DNA of 10,299 bases from Lachnospiraceae bacterium. GTDB taxonomy: Bacteria > Bacillota > Clostridia > Lachnospirales > Lachnospiraceae. Where the stretch lies: contig CAAGSD010000155.1 of NCBI GenBank assembly GCA_900772845.1, forward strand, positions 1 through 10,299. Direction: 5' to 3'. This document shows, one piece after another, positions 1 through 6,531 of this stretch (position 1 is its first letter; every line of letters starts with the position of its first letter). The notes beneath the pieces are model-generated. The model was not told the DNA's origin and ran no database searches. It was given only the letters and a program-made list of their open reading frames with translations. The translations under genes and the position numbers were made by a program.

Positions 1-99
1 CTTTTTTTGTCCCCGGAACTAAAGAATTGCTGATAGATCAATAACCGAATTTGAAGAATATCGGATCCAGTTTGTAAACCGGTGCGCCCAGGATCTTAA
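1..99. repeat. Terminal direct repeat, copy 1 (circular closure)
   Basis: These 99 bases are identical to 10201-10299. They include the last codons of the integrase gene, so the second copy is a truncated duplicate. An exact 99-base overlap at contig ends is what a de Bruijn assembler leaves on a circular molecule, giving a true unit of 10,200 bp. A biological terminal redundancy is possible but less likely. Confidence 0.95.
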
Positions 100-949
100 G
101 CTGCGTAGCCTGTTCTACATACGTCTTTGTTGATACATAATCAAAATGACCCATGAAAACACGCAAGAATTCCAGGTTGCCGCCGCCAATCAGGAAGCTG
201 ATCGCGAAAGTGTGCCGGAGCAGATGACCATGCAGCCGATCTATTCCGGACTCAACTTTCATGTCCTGGTAAAACATTTTGATCGTGTTATAAGTGATCG
301 GCTTCCTGGTACGCAAAGTCAAAAACATTGTGCCGGATCTGATATGCATAAGTTCAAAGTATTGCTGCAGAGCTACGATCAGGAAGTCCGGGATCAATAC
401 AAACCGGCTTTTATTTCCTTTTGACTTCTTGATCGATAGAATGTTTTGAGCAGCGTTCAGATCATGCACCTGCAGGTGCACTACTTCCTGACGCCGGAGT
501 CCGCAGTCTAACATCAGATGAAAGATACAATAATTGCGCAGACCCTGCTCCGTCTCCCGGTCGAGAAGCGTGTCGATATGTATCACATCAGCTTCAAACA
601 ATGGAAGCACCGGTGCTGCGTCAGACTTTGGCATCTTGATTTTTTTCAGATAGTCCTTGCAGTAATCTTCATCATAACAGTAGCGCAGAAAAGCCTTTAT
701 CGATCGGGCATAGCTCCGGACGGAAGAGTCTTTTATTTTTCTATTTCTGCAGTAAACCAGGTAATCCTGATAAATAGATTCCTGATCCAGCGCGTCAAAA
801 CCGGCAGCTTCCACGGAAATCATATAGTTACGTTCCAGGAACCGGAAAAACAGTCTCAGATCATCTGAATATTTTTCAATCGTTTCCTTACTGCAGTAAG
901 TGCTCCGGCTATAGATATACTGATCATAGATCTGCCGGATCGTCATCAT
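38..949 (-). CDS. int: Tyrosine recombinase / phage integrase
   Basis: A 303-aa XerC/D-type site-specific recombinase, expected to integrate the phage circle at a host tRNA gene. The N-terminal SAM-like core-binding domain covers about residues 1-105. The catalytic domain shows the full residue set: R152 in GLRRQE, K177 in the beta-hairpin SKGNK, H242 and R245 in HLLRH, H268 in MGH and the nucleophile Y277. Length is normal for the family and no key residue is missing. The ATG at 949 (a second ATG follows at 946) lies within the end of rep, a 26-bp overlap, and is preceded by AAGGGGGA, so translation is probably coupled to rep. The attP site lies directly downstream of the stop, the usual int-att arrangement. 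No excisionase gene is recognisable. Host XerCD-dependent phages lack such a gene, so this phage carries its own integration function. Confidence 0.95.
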   Translation of the reverse strand: MMTIRQIYDQYIYSRSTYCSKETIEKYSDDLRLFFRFLERNYMISVEAAGFDALDQESIYQDYLVYCRNRKIKDSSVRSYARSIKAFLRYCYDEDYCKDYLKKIKMPKSDAAPVLPLFEADVIHIDTLLDRETEQGLRNYCIFHLMLDCGLRRQEVVHLQVHDLNAAQNILSIKKSKGNKSRFVLIPDFLIVALQQYFELMHIRSGTMFLTLRTRKPITYNTIKMFYQDMKVESGIDRLHGHLLRHTFAISFLIGGGNLEFLRVFMGHFDYVSTKTYVEQATQLKILGAPVYKLDPIFFKFGY

Positions 950-2555
950 TTGAAAATCCCCCTTGCAAATCTAATGTCTTTATACTATCATAAGCGTAAA
1001 GAGTGCCGTCACTTTCATCCAGCAGACGGAAGCGGTGCTTTTCAGAAGACTCGAAGACTTCGGCAAGTTCCTCCTCGTTGAACTGCCGGAGTTTTTTCTG
1101 TTTATATCTCTGTGCTTCCATGATATCATTATCGTTCATTTTCAGCAGAGCTTCAAAACAATCCTGCAGAGGACTGTCTTCATTGATCCCCCGGGTATAA
1201 ATGCCAAGGGTCACCGCTGACCCGATCACGCGCTTTTTCATGGATTCCACATTCAGGCGCCGGTTATAGTTCCGGACAAGTTTCACTTCATCCGGTGTCA
1301 TTTTCATATCTAAACAGCGCGTAGATCTAAGCGCCTTCCAAAATCCACAGTATGGTCTCCGGTACTTCTTGGGATCTCCGACCTTTTCCACCATCTTAAA
1401 TACTCTTTCCGTGAGGTAATCAATGATCAGCTTCCGGTTATCCAGGTAATCGTAGATCCTTTTACATTCTCCCTTATTCCGGTGATCCTTAAACGGGATC
1501 AGATCATAGCTCTTGGAATGTCTGCGCATGGTCTGATACTCCACATTCACCACGTAGTTGAGTTTTGGTGTAAGTTTATCGGCCAGCCGGATCAGAGCAT
1601 CCTCTTCAATGGTCAGCGTACCGTCCAGAATCTGCCGGACATAATTTGTATAATACGGATCCTGACCGTGCTCCAGAAAGAACTCCAGTCTTGCAGTATA
1701 CCGGTAAAACCAGTTCTTTTTCTGATAGCAGCGTTCATAGACCCATTTGTCATACTTGGAGATCAATCCGTTCATTTCCCAGATCTGAAAGAACCACGGC
1801 TTGTAATTCTGCTCGATGACTTCTCTGGTCTTCTGATAGATCCTGACGAATACCTTATCAGAACGTTTCCCCAGTGCCACGTAGTCAATCTCATAGTCTT
1901 CGGAGCCGACCTTGTTTGTGACATAGGTTGCATTCTTAAACCTGTCCACACGCATCTTGTAAAAGTTCTCCGGTGAAAAGAAGGTCTCCGGATCTTTCAG
2001 ATAGTTGGAGTGCCAGCAATAATCCACACGGTTCTCCTGGACAAAATCAATTTCAAGACCAAAGTATTCTGCGATATTCTTGACATACCGGTAACTGTTT
2101 TCAAAGGCATCCCGGACACCCATGATCCAGAGCATGTAAGAACGGATCTGAACAACGCATTCACAGGTGACGGATTCACCGCCGTCTGCAGCTTTTGGAA
2201 CCACCGGCGCAAGGAAGATATCAAAATACTCCGGATAACTTAAGCACGTAGTATAGAACCGGGAAAAGGTCACCGGCTTCAGATACAGATTTTTGCCGAG
2301 TTTCGGCAGGTGCAACTCCGGCTGATCTTCGTTTCCATTCAGATAGTTATACTGCAGCTTAAAGAACTTGCGCATTTTCTCGACCTGCGGATCCTTGGAT
2401 TTCAGCCGGAAGTCATTCCGGAACTTCACGGAATAATAAAAGGTGTCTATGTTATGTAAAAATTTGTTACGAGAATATCCGAACCACTCATGCTGAGCCT
2501 CCAGCGGCATGTCATGGTATAGGATGTTATCGTTATATTGTCTTTTGTCGAGCAT
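924..2555 (-). CDS. rep: Rolling-circle replication initiator (Rep_trans-like, pII role)
   Basis: A 543-aa protein resembling the Rep_trans replication initiation factors of filamentous phages and of Tn916-type elements, which nick the double-stranded origin to start rolling-circle synthesis. Visible family features are an N-terminal block with DTFYYSVKF (residues 37-45), NRVDYCW (175-181), the hallmark YVALGKRSDKVFVRIYQK (225-242) and TARLEFF (287-293). The last ~200 residues are charged and not recognised. At 543 aa it is longer than many members. I cannot point with certainty to the nicking tyrosine. The ATG at 2555 has GGGGG seven to eight bases upstream. A TTTGTCGGACAAA dyad sits 23 bp before the start, which suggests rep is controlled with the rest of that motif set. 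Its end overlaps int by 26 bp, so replication and integration genes form one unit. Confidence 0.85.
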   Translation of the reverse strand: MLDKRQYNDNILYHDMPLEAQHEWFGYSRNKFLHNIDTFYYSVKFRNDFRLKSKDPQVEKMRKFFKLQYNYLNGNEDQPELHLPKLGKNLYLKPVTFSRFYTTCLSYPEYFDIFLAPVVPKAADGGESVTCECVVQIRSYMLWIMGVRDAFENSYRYVKNIAEYFGLEIDFVQENRVDYCWHSNYLKDPETFFSPENFYKMRVDRFKNATYVTNKVGSEDYEIDYVALGKRSDKVFVRIYQKTREVIEQNYKPWFFQIWEMNGLISKYDKWVYERCYQKKNWFYRYTARLEFFLEHGQDPYYTNYVRQILDGTLTIEEDALIRLADKLTPKLNYVVNVEYQTMRRHSKSYDLIPFKDHRNKGECKRIYDYLDNRKLIIDYLTERVFKMVEKVGDPKKYRRPYCGFWKALRSTRCLDMKMTPDEVKLVRNYNRRLNVESMKKRVIGSAVTLGIYTRGINEDSPLQDCFEALLKMNDNDIMEAQRYKQKKLRQFNEEELAEVFESSEKHRFRLLDESDGTLYAYDSIKTLDLQGGFSNDDDPADL

Positions 2556-2750
2556 TTTCCGACCCCCTAAAACTTAATTTGTCGGACAAAATCGGCATTT
2601 TTCGATTTTTGCCCAAAAGGCTTCTGGGGCAAATTTATTTTTTGCCACTTTTGCCAGAATACAAGCACGTTTCCCCGTGTCGGACAATGGTTTTTGAGAC
2701 CACGTATTACAAGGCGTGGTGCAGCGCCTGCGCCGGCTTCGCGGGGCCCC
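2556..2750. other. Structured gap between zot and rep
   Basis: No gene is seen. Reading toward rep it holds a GC hairpin (GCGGGG/CCCCGC within 2740-2760), a hairpin ACCACG/CGTGGT (2699-2704 with 2715-2720), a TGTCGGACA core (2678-2686), alternative hairpins built from TTTGCC repeats (TTTGCCC 2608-2614 with GGGCAAA 2627-2633; GGCAAA 2628-2633 with TTTGCC 2641-2646), and the perfect-arm dyad TTTGTCGGACAAA (2578-2590). None is followed by a convincing U-run on the minus strand. It may be a processing/attenuation site for zot-rep read-through, a rep promoter region or the Rep nick region; the sequence does not decide. Confidence 0.5.
2578..2590. promoter_or_regulatory. Dyad TTTGTCGGACAAA before rep
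   Basis: A 13-bp dyad with 5-bp arms TTTGT and ACAAA around CGG, 23 bp upstream of the rep start. It belongs to the 15-member TGTCCGACA/TGTCCTACA set. Its plus-strand flank (AAAATCG) matches the minus-strand flank of the array copy at 6006, so similarity extends beyond the dyad. A second, less perfect copy lies at 2678-2686. Probable binding site for a phage regulator or for Rep. Confidence 0.6.
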
Positions 2751-3419
2751 TCAAACCCCGCTCATCCGTCTCATGCGCTGCACCTCTTTTTTATTCGCTT
2801 TTTCGTCAATTAACTCAAAATGATTGTAGGAATCATAGAGCTCATAGACGGATTTCTTCGCCCAGAAGAAGTTGGAATCCACTGTCTGCTTCATGGGATA
2901 CCACTTTTTGATACATACGAACATATTCCCCCGGCTCAGGAACCCGAGCACAGCACCGATCTTTCCGGCGTTGGAGATCTTCCGGTGAATGTAGTCGTAC
3001 TCGATCAGACCTCGGATCTGTCTGTCCAGCATCCGGTCAAACTGTGCGAGCAGGATCACGTCATAGCCATAATGCCGGTGCTGGGAGAAAAAGGACAGCC
3101 AGGCACGGCGATCCGGGGAAGAGTATTCCCTGGAATTAAAAAGGAGCTGCGCTTCATCTATGTAGATCTTAACTTCTCCCTCTCGGAGCCTGCGTCCGAG
3201 ATGCTTTGCTAACCGGCGTGAGAACCGGAGCAGCTTGTCCGGATCCAGCCGATGGTTCGGAACATAAAGATATACACCTTTACATTTCTTTACAGCCTTA
3301 GTATTAAAATAAAAGTTACCGATCACCACGGAATCCTTACGCTGCAGCCGGAGAGCAATCTCCCTGGCCGCATGGCAGCTCTTCCCGGATCCGGGAGTCC
3401 CGGAGTATAAAGATATCAT
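2751..3419 (-). CDS. zot: Zot/pI-like filamentous phage assembly ATPase
   Basis: A 222-aa P-loop ATPase of the Zot/gpI family, which drives extrusion of filamentous virions through the cell membrane. Walker A is GTPGSGKS (residues 7-14) and Walker B is KIYIDEA (84-90, D88-E89). The stretch QHRHYGYDVILLAQ (113-126) fits the conserved segment after Walker B in this family. Classical pI has a membrane span and a periplasmic domain that meets the secretin; here no clear membrane helix is seen (only weak hydrophobicity near residues 154-168) and no secretin gene exists, as expected for a cell with one membrane. Start ATG 3419 follows AAGGGGGA with six bases of spacing. It lies directly after the pVI-like gene, matching the III-VI-I order. 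The name Zot (zonula occludens toxin) is historical; nothing here indicates a toxin. Confidence 0.93.
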   Translation of the reverse strand: MISLYSGTPGSGKSCHAAREIALRLQRKDSVVIGNFYFNTKAVKKCKGVYLYVPNHRLDPDKLLRFSRRLAKHLGRRLREGEVKIYIDEAQLLFNSREYSSPDRRAWLSFFSQHRHYGYDVILLAQFDRMLDRQIRGLIEYDYIHRKISNAGKIGAVLGFLSRGNMFVCIKKWYPMKQTVDSNFFWAKKSVYELYDSYNHFELIDEKANKKEVQRMRRMSGV

Positions 3420-3437
3420 AATATTCCCCCTTAATGA

Positions 3438-3671
3438 CTATTCGATCAACTTCACCCAGCGGGCAATGATCGAGTAGATATAATAAACACCAATGGCGAG
3501 CAGCCAGGCAGAGCCGATGGCGACCATTTCAGAAACAGGAACAAACCAGTTAATATAACCAAGATAAGGAAGCTTGCTGAACTTCTCTATCGTGTCGGCA
3601 AAAGGAGAAGTCGGGAAAGCTTTCATCAGAAGATCTAAAAAACCATTGAGTAACGCCTGCATATCTGCCAT
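3438..3671 (-). CDS. Small membrane minor coat protein (pVI-like)
   Basis: A 77-aa protein with an amphipathic N-terminal half (residues 4-32) and a strongly hydrophobic helix around 47-68 (MVAIGSAWLLAIGVYYIYSI), ending in the basic RWVK. The block LPYLGYINWFVPV (residues 34-46) resembles small proteins that I recall beside Zot genes in Gram-positive inoviruses. Its place between the adsorption protein and the export ATPase is that of gene VI in Ff phages, whose product caps the virion end with pIII. Start ATG 3671 is only a few bases after the stop of the upstream gene, with GGTGA four bases before it, so translation is likely coupled. The exact structural role is inferred from position. Confidence 0.7.
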   Translation of the reverse strand: MADMQALLNGFLDLLMKAFPTSPFADTIEKFSKLPYLGYINWFVPVSEMVAIGSAWLLAIGVYYIYSIIARWVKLIE

Positions 3672-3675
3672 AAAA

Positions 3676-5403
3676 TCACCATCCTATCATTTTTTTCGTT
3701 GCGCCCATAAGCATGATCACAAAGCAGCCCAGTTCCCCCAGCCGGAAGATCTCCATCACAGGATCCATCCAGGCGAGATCTAACTCCAGGACCATATCTA
3801 TTCCCAGGGAGTCCAGCTTGATCGGGATCTTAAAGCAGGGAGCCACCGGATCAGCAGACAGCGCCTGGATAAAATGTATAAAATCGAAGGGAATACAGAA
3901 AGGGAAGATCAGCTTCAGATCACGCTTGTAGGAATCACCTTCAAACCCGTCCCCGGTCTCTGTCCCCGGTGTTGTAGAAGGCAGCGGATTTACTTCTGTT
4001 TTCGGTGCGACTTTGGTCATTGTATCGGTCATGGTGTCCGTGTATGTCTTCGTAGCTGCAGCCGTATCCGTTTCGGTCTCCGGTTGTACCTTGGTTGCAG
4101 CATCGGCCAACGCCTGATTCACGTTCCTAAGCCGCCCCGGAGCAAACTCATAGCCGGTCAATGGCTGCATGACTGTAGGGACGGACTTTGTAAGTTCTGG
4201 GAAGTCATAAGCTTCACCGTTCAGAAGACCAGATGTATCACCTGTAAGACAGTAAGACTTAAAAGATTCCAGAGAACTAAATATTTTCATATCGGTATCT
4301 AAGGAATCAATATTAATATAGCTACCTGTTAAACCAGAATAGAAAACACTATAACAAGTTAATGATTGATGATTCACCTTATTAACACGATATAATTTTG
4401 AACCATCATACTGATCGAAATGACCATCTATATAAAAATATTCTTGTTTATTATCAGCGGAATCATCGGAAGTAACATATAAAAGATAAACTTTAACTTG
4501 ATCACATGATAAACCAGTGCAACCGGAAACTATAGTTCGAGTATCAGATAGATCATAAACATAACAAAGTTCTTTAGTAGAACCAGTATATGTATAATAG
4601 TTAGCATAACGACTAGGCCAAGAACCAGTATTATCACTGATAGAATTACAATAATAATTGAAATCAGAAGATAAGAGGTTTCCATAATAATCTTCCGCTG
4701 CCACCCCTTCCACCTTCCCGTCAAGCAGATCCTTCACAAAAGCTCCGGCCAGTGCCACCAGGGAAGCGCCTACAGTTACAAGAGCTATATTCTTAAAGGC
4801 TTTTTTCTCCGGATCCGGGGACGGGCTGGGAGTATGATCACCGGAATCGTCCTTAAAACCGATCTCCCGGAGCTCTTCCCACTTTGCGTCAAACATGGCT
4901 TTCATGTTCTTAACATATTCATCATCATCATTGACCCTTGGCTCTTCATCCGTATCGTTGTAGATATCCGGATCAAGGGTAATTGTTCCATTTAAAAGCA
5001 ATGTACAAAACTTATCCCCGGAAAGCTTGTATGTGTGACCGTCAGCAGTCGTATATTCCACAAGTCCACCACGATATCCGGAATTGCTATAACTCTTAAA
5101 AGTCTGCCCGTCCGTAGTCTTTATTTCAAAATCTACATTTTTCTCACCAGAAACACTATAATAACCGATCACGCCATCTCTCAAAGTTTCCATAGCTTCC
5201 TTACTGTCCAATCCCTTATTCGCGCCGCCTACATGCATAGCGGTTTCCGTGAGCTGGTACAGGAACATATAAAATTCTGCGGCAAGCTCCGGAGACATAG
5301 CAACAGTTGCGGATGCAGCCTTAACTTTCAATGTATTTCCACCCAGCACACTGCCGATCACAATGACCATGGCGAGCAACAGCGCTGATATTCTTTTCTG
5401 CAT
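3676..5403 (-). CDS. Adsorption / minor coat protein (pIII-like), secreted
   Basis: A 575-aa protein in the gene III position, probably the host-recognition tip of the virion. Layout: Sec signal peptide (KR then a hydrophobic core, residues 3-24; likely cleavage near VKAASA, 27-32); an N-terminal domain; an acidic and Pro/Ser-rich linker (150-200); a hydrophobic helix 204-224; a Tyr/Cys-rich domain about 239-390 with C252, C280, C295, C300, C350 and C385; a Thr-rich linker (440-480); and a C-terminal membrane-associated region with FPFCIPFDFIHFI (500-512) and a last helix near 555-570. The stretch coding the Tyr/Cys-rich domain (about 4255-4690) is far more AT-rich than its flanks, as if exchanged between phages. 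Start ATG 5403 follows AGGGGGA. The topology around helix 204-224 is uncertain: read simply, it would place the central domain on the cytoplasmic side before assembly. Confidence 0.8.
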   Translation of the reverse strand: MQKRISALLLAMVIVIGSVLGGNTLKVKAASATVAMSPELAAEFYMFLYQLTETAMHVGGANKGLDSKEAMETLRDGVIGYYSVSGEKNVDFEIKTTDGQTFKSYSNSGYRGGLVEYTTADGHTYKLSGDKFCTLLLNGTITLDPDIYNDTDEEPRVNDDDEYVKNMKAMFDAKWEELREIGFKDDSGDHTPSPSPDPEKKAFKNIALVTVGASLVALAGAFVKDLLDGKVEGVAAEDYYGNLLSSDFNYYCNSISDNTGSWPSRYANYYTYTGSTKELCYVYDLSDTRTIVSGCTGLSCDQVKVYLLYVTSDDSADNKQEYFYIDGHFDQYDGSKLYRVNKVNHQSLTCYSVFYSGLTGSYINIDSLDTDMKIFSSLESFKSYCLTGDTSGLLNGEAYDFPELTKSVPTVMQPLTGYEFAPGRLRNVNQALADAATKVQPETETDTAAATKTYTDTMTDTMTKVAPKTEVNPLPSTTPGTETGDGFEGDSYKRDLKLIFPFCIPFDFIHFIQALSADPVAPCFKIPIKLDSLGIDMVLELDLAWMDPVMEIFRLGELGCFVIMLMGATKKMIGW

Positions 5404-5415
5404 AGCATTATCCCC

Positions 5416-5598
5416 CTACGAAAAAGTCTTATCTAACAAAGCATGGAAGCCATCATCCTGAACCGCAGGAGGTTCACAACAGGCATCCATGCCATCAACA
5501 GGATCCTTAAAATTTCTCTTGCAGCAGAGAATGACATCCGGATCGTAATAGATGCATCCGTATTCCCTGCAGTGTTTCTCATCAAAATAAGTTACCAT
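5416..5598 (-). CDS. Small cysteine-rich protein, unknown
   Basis: About 60 aa from the ATG at 5598, chosen because AGAGGTGA lies about eight bases before it; an in-frame ATG at 5622 lacks such a site and overlaps the upstream gene. The sequence holds a cysteine cluster (HCREYGC, then CCKRN, then ACCEPP), six Cys and one His in about 45 residues, suggesting a small metal-binding or disulfide-bonded fold. There is no signal peptide, so a cytoplasmic metal site is more likely than disulfides. It lies 7 bp after the 60-aa gene and 12 bp before the adsorption protein, inside the structural operon. It has no evident counterpart in classical filamentous phages; I do not recognise the family. Confidence 0.7.
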   Translation of the reverse strand: MVTYFDEKHCREYGCIYYDPDVILCCKRNFKDPVDGMDACCEPPAVQDDGFHALLDKTFS

Positions 5599-5605
5599 TC
5601 TATGA

Positions 5606-5788
5606 TCACCTCTCTTCCACAAAAGCTACATACTTGCCGTTAGAATCATAATAGCCATCATGGTTCTGCACTTCCACAGCATATTTATCAGAATCTGCAT
5701 CCGAGAGGTTATACTCTTCACAGACGTCAAAATGTCCATTTTCATCTATAAATCCACCCACATAGTCATCCTGATACCATGTTCTCAT
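5606..5788 (-). CDS. Small acidic, tyrosine-rich protein, unknown
   Basis: A 60-aa soluble protein rich in Asp, Glu and Tyr (for example WYQDDYVGGF and HDGYYDSNGKYVAF). Two similar turns, FIDENGHFDV and YYDSNGKYVAF, suggest an internal beta-hairpin repeat. No signal peptide or membrane segment. Start ATG 5788 is preceded by AAAGGTGGAGGA. It is the first gene after the repeat array and would lead the transcript for the adsorption and assembly genes. Function unknown. Its acidity could suit a DNA mimic or a chaperone for the next products, but that is only a guess. Confidence 0.65.
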   Translation of the reverse strand: MRTWYQDDYVGGFIDENGHFDVCEEYNLSDADSDKYAVEVQNHDGYYDSNGKYVAFVEER

Positions 5789-5808
5789 TCCTCCACCTTT
5801 ACCTTTCT

Positions 5809-6129
5809 TGTCCTACAAAGTCCCGGAGAGCTCTGGCGCGTTGCATTGATTTTGTCCGACAAACACTTGTCCTACAAAAGAGATCTTCCGGAAAATTTCT
5901 TTCGGAAAATTGTCCGACAGCACCATATGATCCCGAAATCGAATTTTACATTTACAAAGTCTGTCCGACAAATCTCCGGAGATCACCGGCGTGCTGCAGC
6001 GATTTTGTCCGACAAAGCTTGTCCTACAAAAGTCACACTGCAGAGTCAAACCTGCAGCAATTTTGTCCGACAAAGTTTGTCCTACAAAAGTTACACTGCA
6101 GCATCAACCTTCAGCAATTTTGTCCGACA
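5809..6129. repeat. Tandem array of TGTCCGACA / TGTCCTACA dyads
   Basis: TGTCCGACA cores start at 5853, 5911, 5962, 6006, 6064 and 6121; TGTCCTACA cores start at 5809, 5868, 6020 and 6078. Full sites have arms TTTGT/ACAAA around a 3-bp centre. Three times the two versions form a pair 14 or 15 bp apart. The G-type cores are spaced 58, 51, 44, 58 and 57 bp. The best copies, 6001-6043 and 6059-6101, agree at 40 of 43 positions. The arrangement resembles iterons, a partition centromere or a cooperative operator array. Confidence 0.9.
5943..5971 (-). promoter_or_regulatory. Candidate promoter of the pIII operon
   Basis: On the minus strand, TTGTCG (5966-5971), 17 bases, then TAAAAT (5943-5948). 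The -10 matches five of six consensus bases and the -35 four of six. The -35 lies inside one of the array dyads (core 5962-5970), so a protein bound there would block or recruit polymerase. It would start a transcript about 150 nt before the 60-aa gene at 5788. Confidence 0.4.
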
Positions 6130-6134
6130 GCACC

Positions 6135-6172
6135 AAAAAAGGGCGGGAAGCTTCAGCTCCTCACCCTTCCCG
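6135..6172 (-). terminator. Rho-independent terminator after the major coat gene
   Basis: Minus-strand stem CGGGAAG/CTTCCCG (6166-6172 with 6144-6150), a 15-nt loop, then GCCC and six U (6140-6135). It lies 19 bp after the coat stop. A strong terminator behind gene VIII is also found in Ff phages and keeps coat expression far above that of the minor proteins. Confidence 0.7.
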
Positions 6173-6191
6173 GTTAGAGACTATTCAGTTT

Positions 6192-6401
6192 TTATGCGCT
6201 GCGCAGAGATTTCAGCCATCTGATACCATATCTGACAGCAACACCGGCACCAATAATGGTGACAGCAGCGGGTACCACAATACCCAGAACCTTGAACAGG
6301 TCACCCTGAACGCTGGTAACAGCAGCCTGCATGATAGCGGCAACATCGAAAGATGCAGCTGCACCAGTTTCAGAAAGAGCAGTAACAGTTAATAAAGGCA
6401 T
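6192..6401 (-). CDS. Major coat protein (pVIII-like)
   Basis: A 69-aa protein with the standard inovirus coat design: a polar, mildly acidic N-terminal part (TVTALSETGAAASFD), a helical Ala-rich segment, one membrane helix about residues 37-57 (KVLGIVVPAAVTIIGAGVAV) and a basic C-terminus (RYGIRWLKSLR) that would face the DNA in the virion. A long cleavable signal peptide is not obvious; the N-terminus is only weakly hydrophobic, so it may insert uncleaved or be cut near ALSETGAAA. The ATG at 6401 follows AGGAGG with eight bases between, one of the best ribosome sites in the window, and a terminator follows the stop, both fitting high expression. Directly upstream is the 42-aa membrane protein, as VII/IX precede VIII in Ff. 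Confidence 0.85.
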   Translation of the reverse strand: MPLLTVTALSETGAAASFDVAAIMQAAVTSVQGDLFKVLGIVVPAAVTIIGAGVAVRYGIRWLKSLRSA

Positions 6402-6402
6402 A

Positions 6403-6531
6403 TCATTTTCCTCCTTCTATGAGCTGGAATATGTAGAAACATACATATCCCGTTAATATAGCTACGCATTCGCAGACGGCGCCGATGATCATACACTGCG
6501 ATGCAATAGACACGTAAGTAAATATATCCAT
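6403..6531 (-). CDS. Small membrane protein (pVII/pIX-like)
   Basis: A 42-aa, almost wholly hydrophobic protein (MDIFTYVSIAS, then CMIIGAVCECVAILTGYVCFYIF, ending QLIEGGK) with one long membrane helix and three or four Cys. I chose the ATG at 6531, five bases after GGAGG; the ATG at 6534 (43 aa) is also possible. Longer in-frame starts would run back into the upstream gene. Start and upstream stop overlap (ATGATG sharing TGA), so translation is coupled. Size and position before the major coat gene match the Ff end-cap proteins pVII and pIX, which initiate assembly. There is no sequence-level proof of that role. Confidence 0.65.
   Translation of the reverse strand: MDIFTYVSIASQCMIIGAVCECVAILTGYVCFYIFQLIEGGK

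Larger units (their letters stand above)
5789..6191. other. Gene-free gap holding the repeat array
   Basis: 403 bp between the coat gene and the pIII operon. No reading frame here looks like a gene; the open frames mostly translate the repeats, giving periodic Cys/Pro/Thr or Ser/Asp/Lys runs. It contains the coat-gene terminator (6135-6172), ten copies of the TGTCCGACA/TGTCCTACA core (5809-6129) and a possible promoter for the downstream operon (5943-5971). Several PstI-like CTGCAG words recur within the repeats. Confidence 0.85.

Noticed and set aside
1997..2243. Reading frames on either strand within rep and other large genes
   Set aside because: Shadow frames of rep and similar genes, without ribosome sites or protein-like composition.
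2751..3419. Zonula occludens toxin activity
   Set aside because: Only the assembly ATPase domain is present; the toxin name comes from a Vibrio phage protein's C-terminal part, which is absent here.
3676..5403. Diversity-generating retroelement acting on the adsorption gene
   Set aside because: No reverse transcriptase and no template repeat are present. The compositional break fits recombination better.
5809..6129. CRISPR array
   Set aside because: Repeats are imperfect and unevenly spaced, the intervals between them resemble each other rather than being unique spacers, and no cas gene is present.
5660..6392. Long plus-strand reading frames across the repeat array (up to 187 aa)
   Set aside because: They are open because the repeats lack stops in those frames. 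The products are periodic, have no ribosome sites and overlap the coat gene on the other strand.
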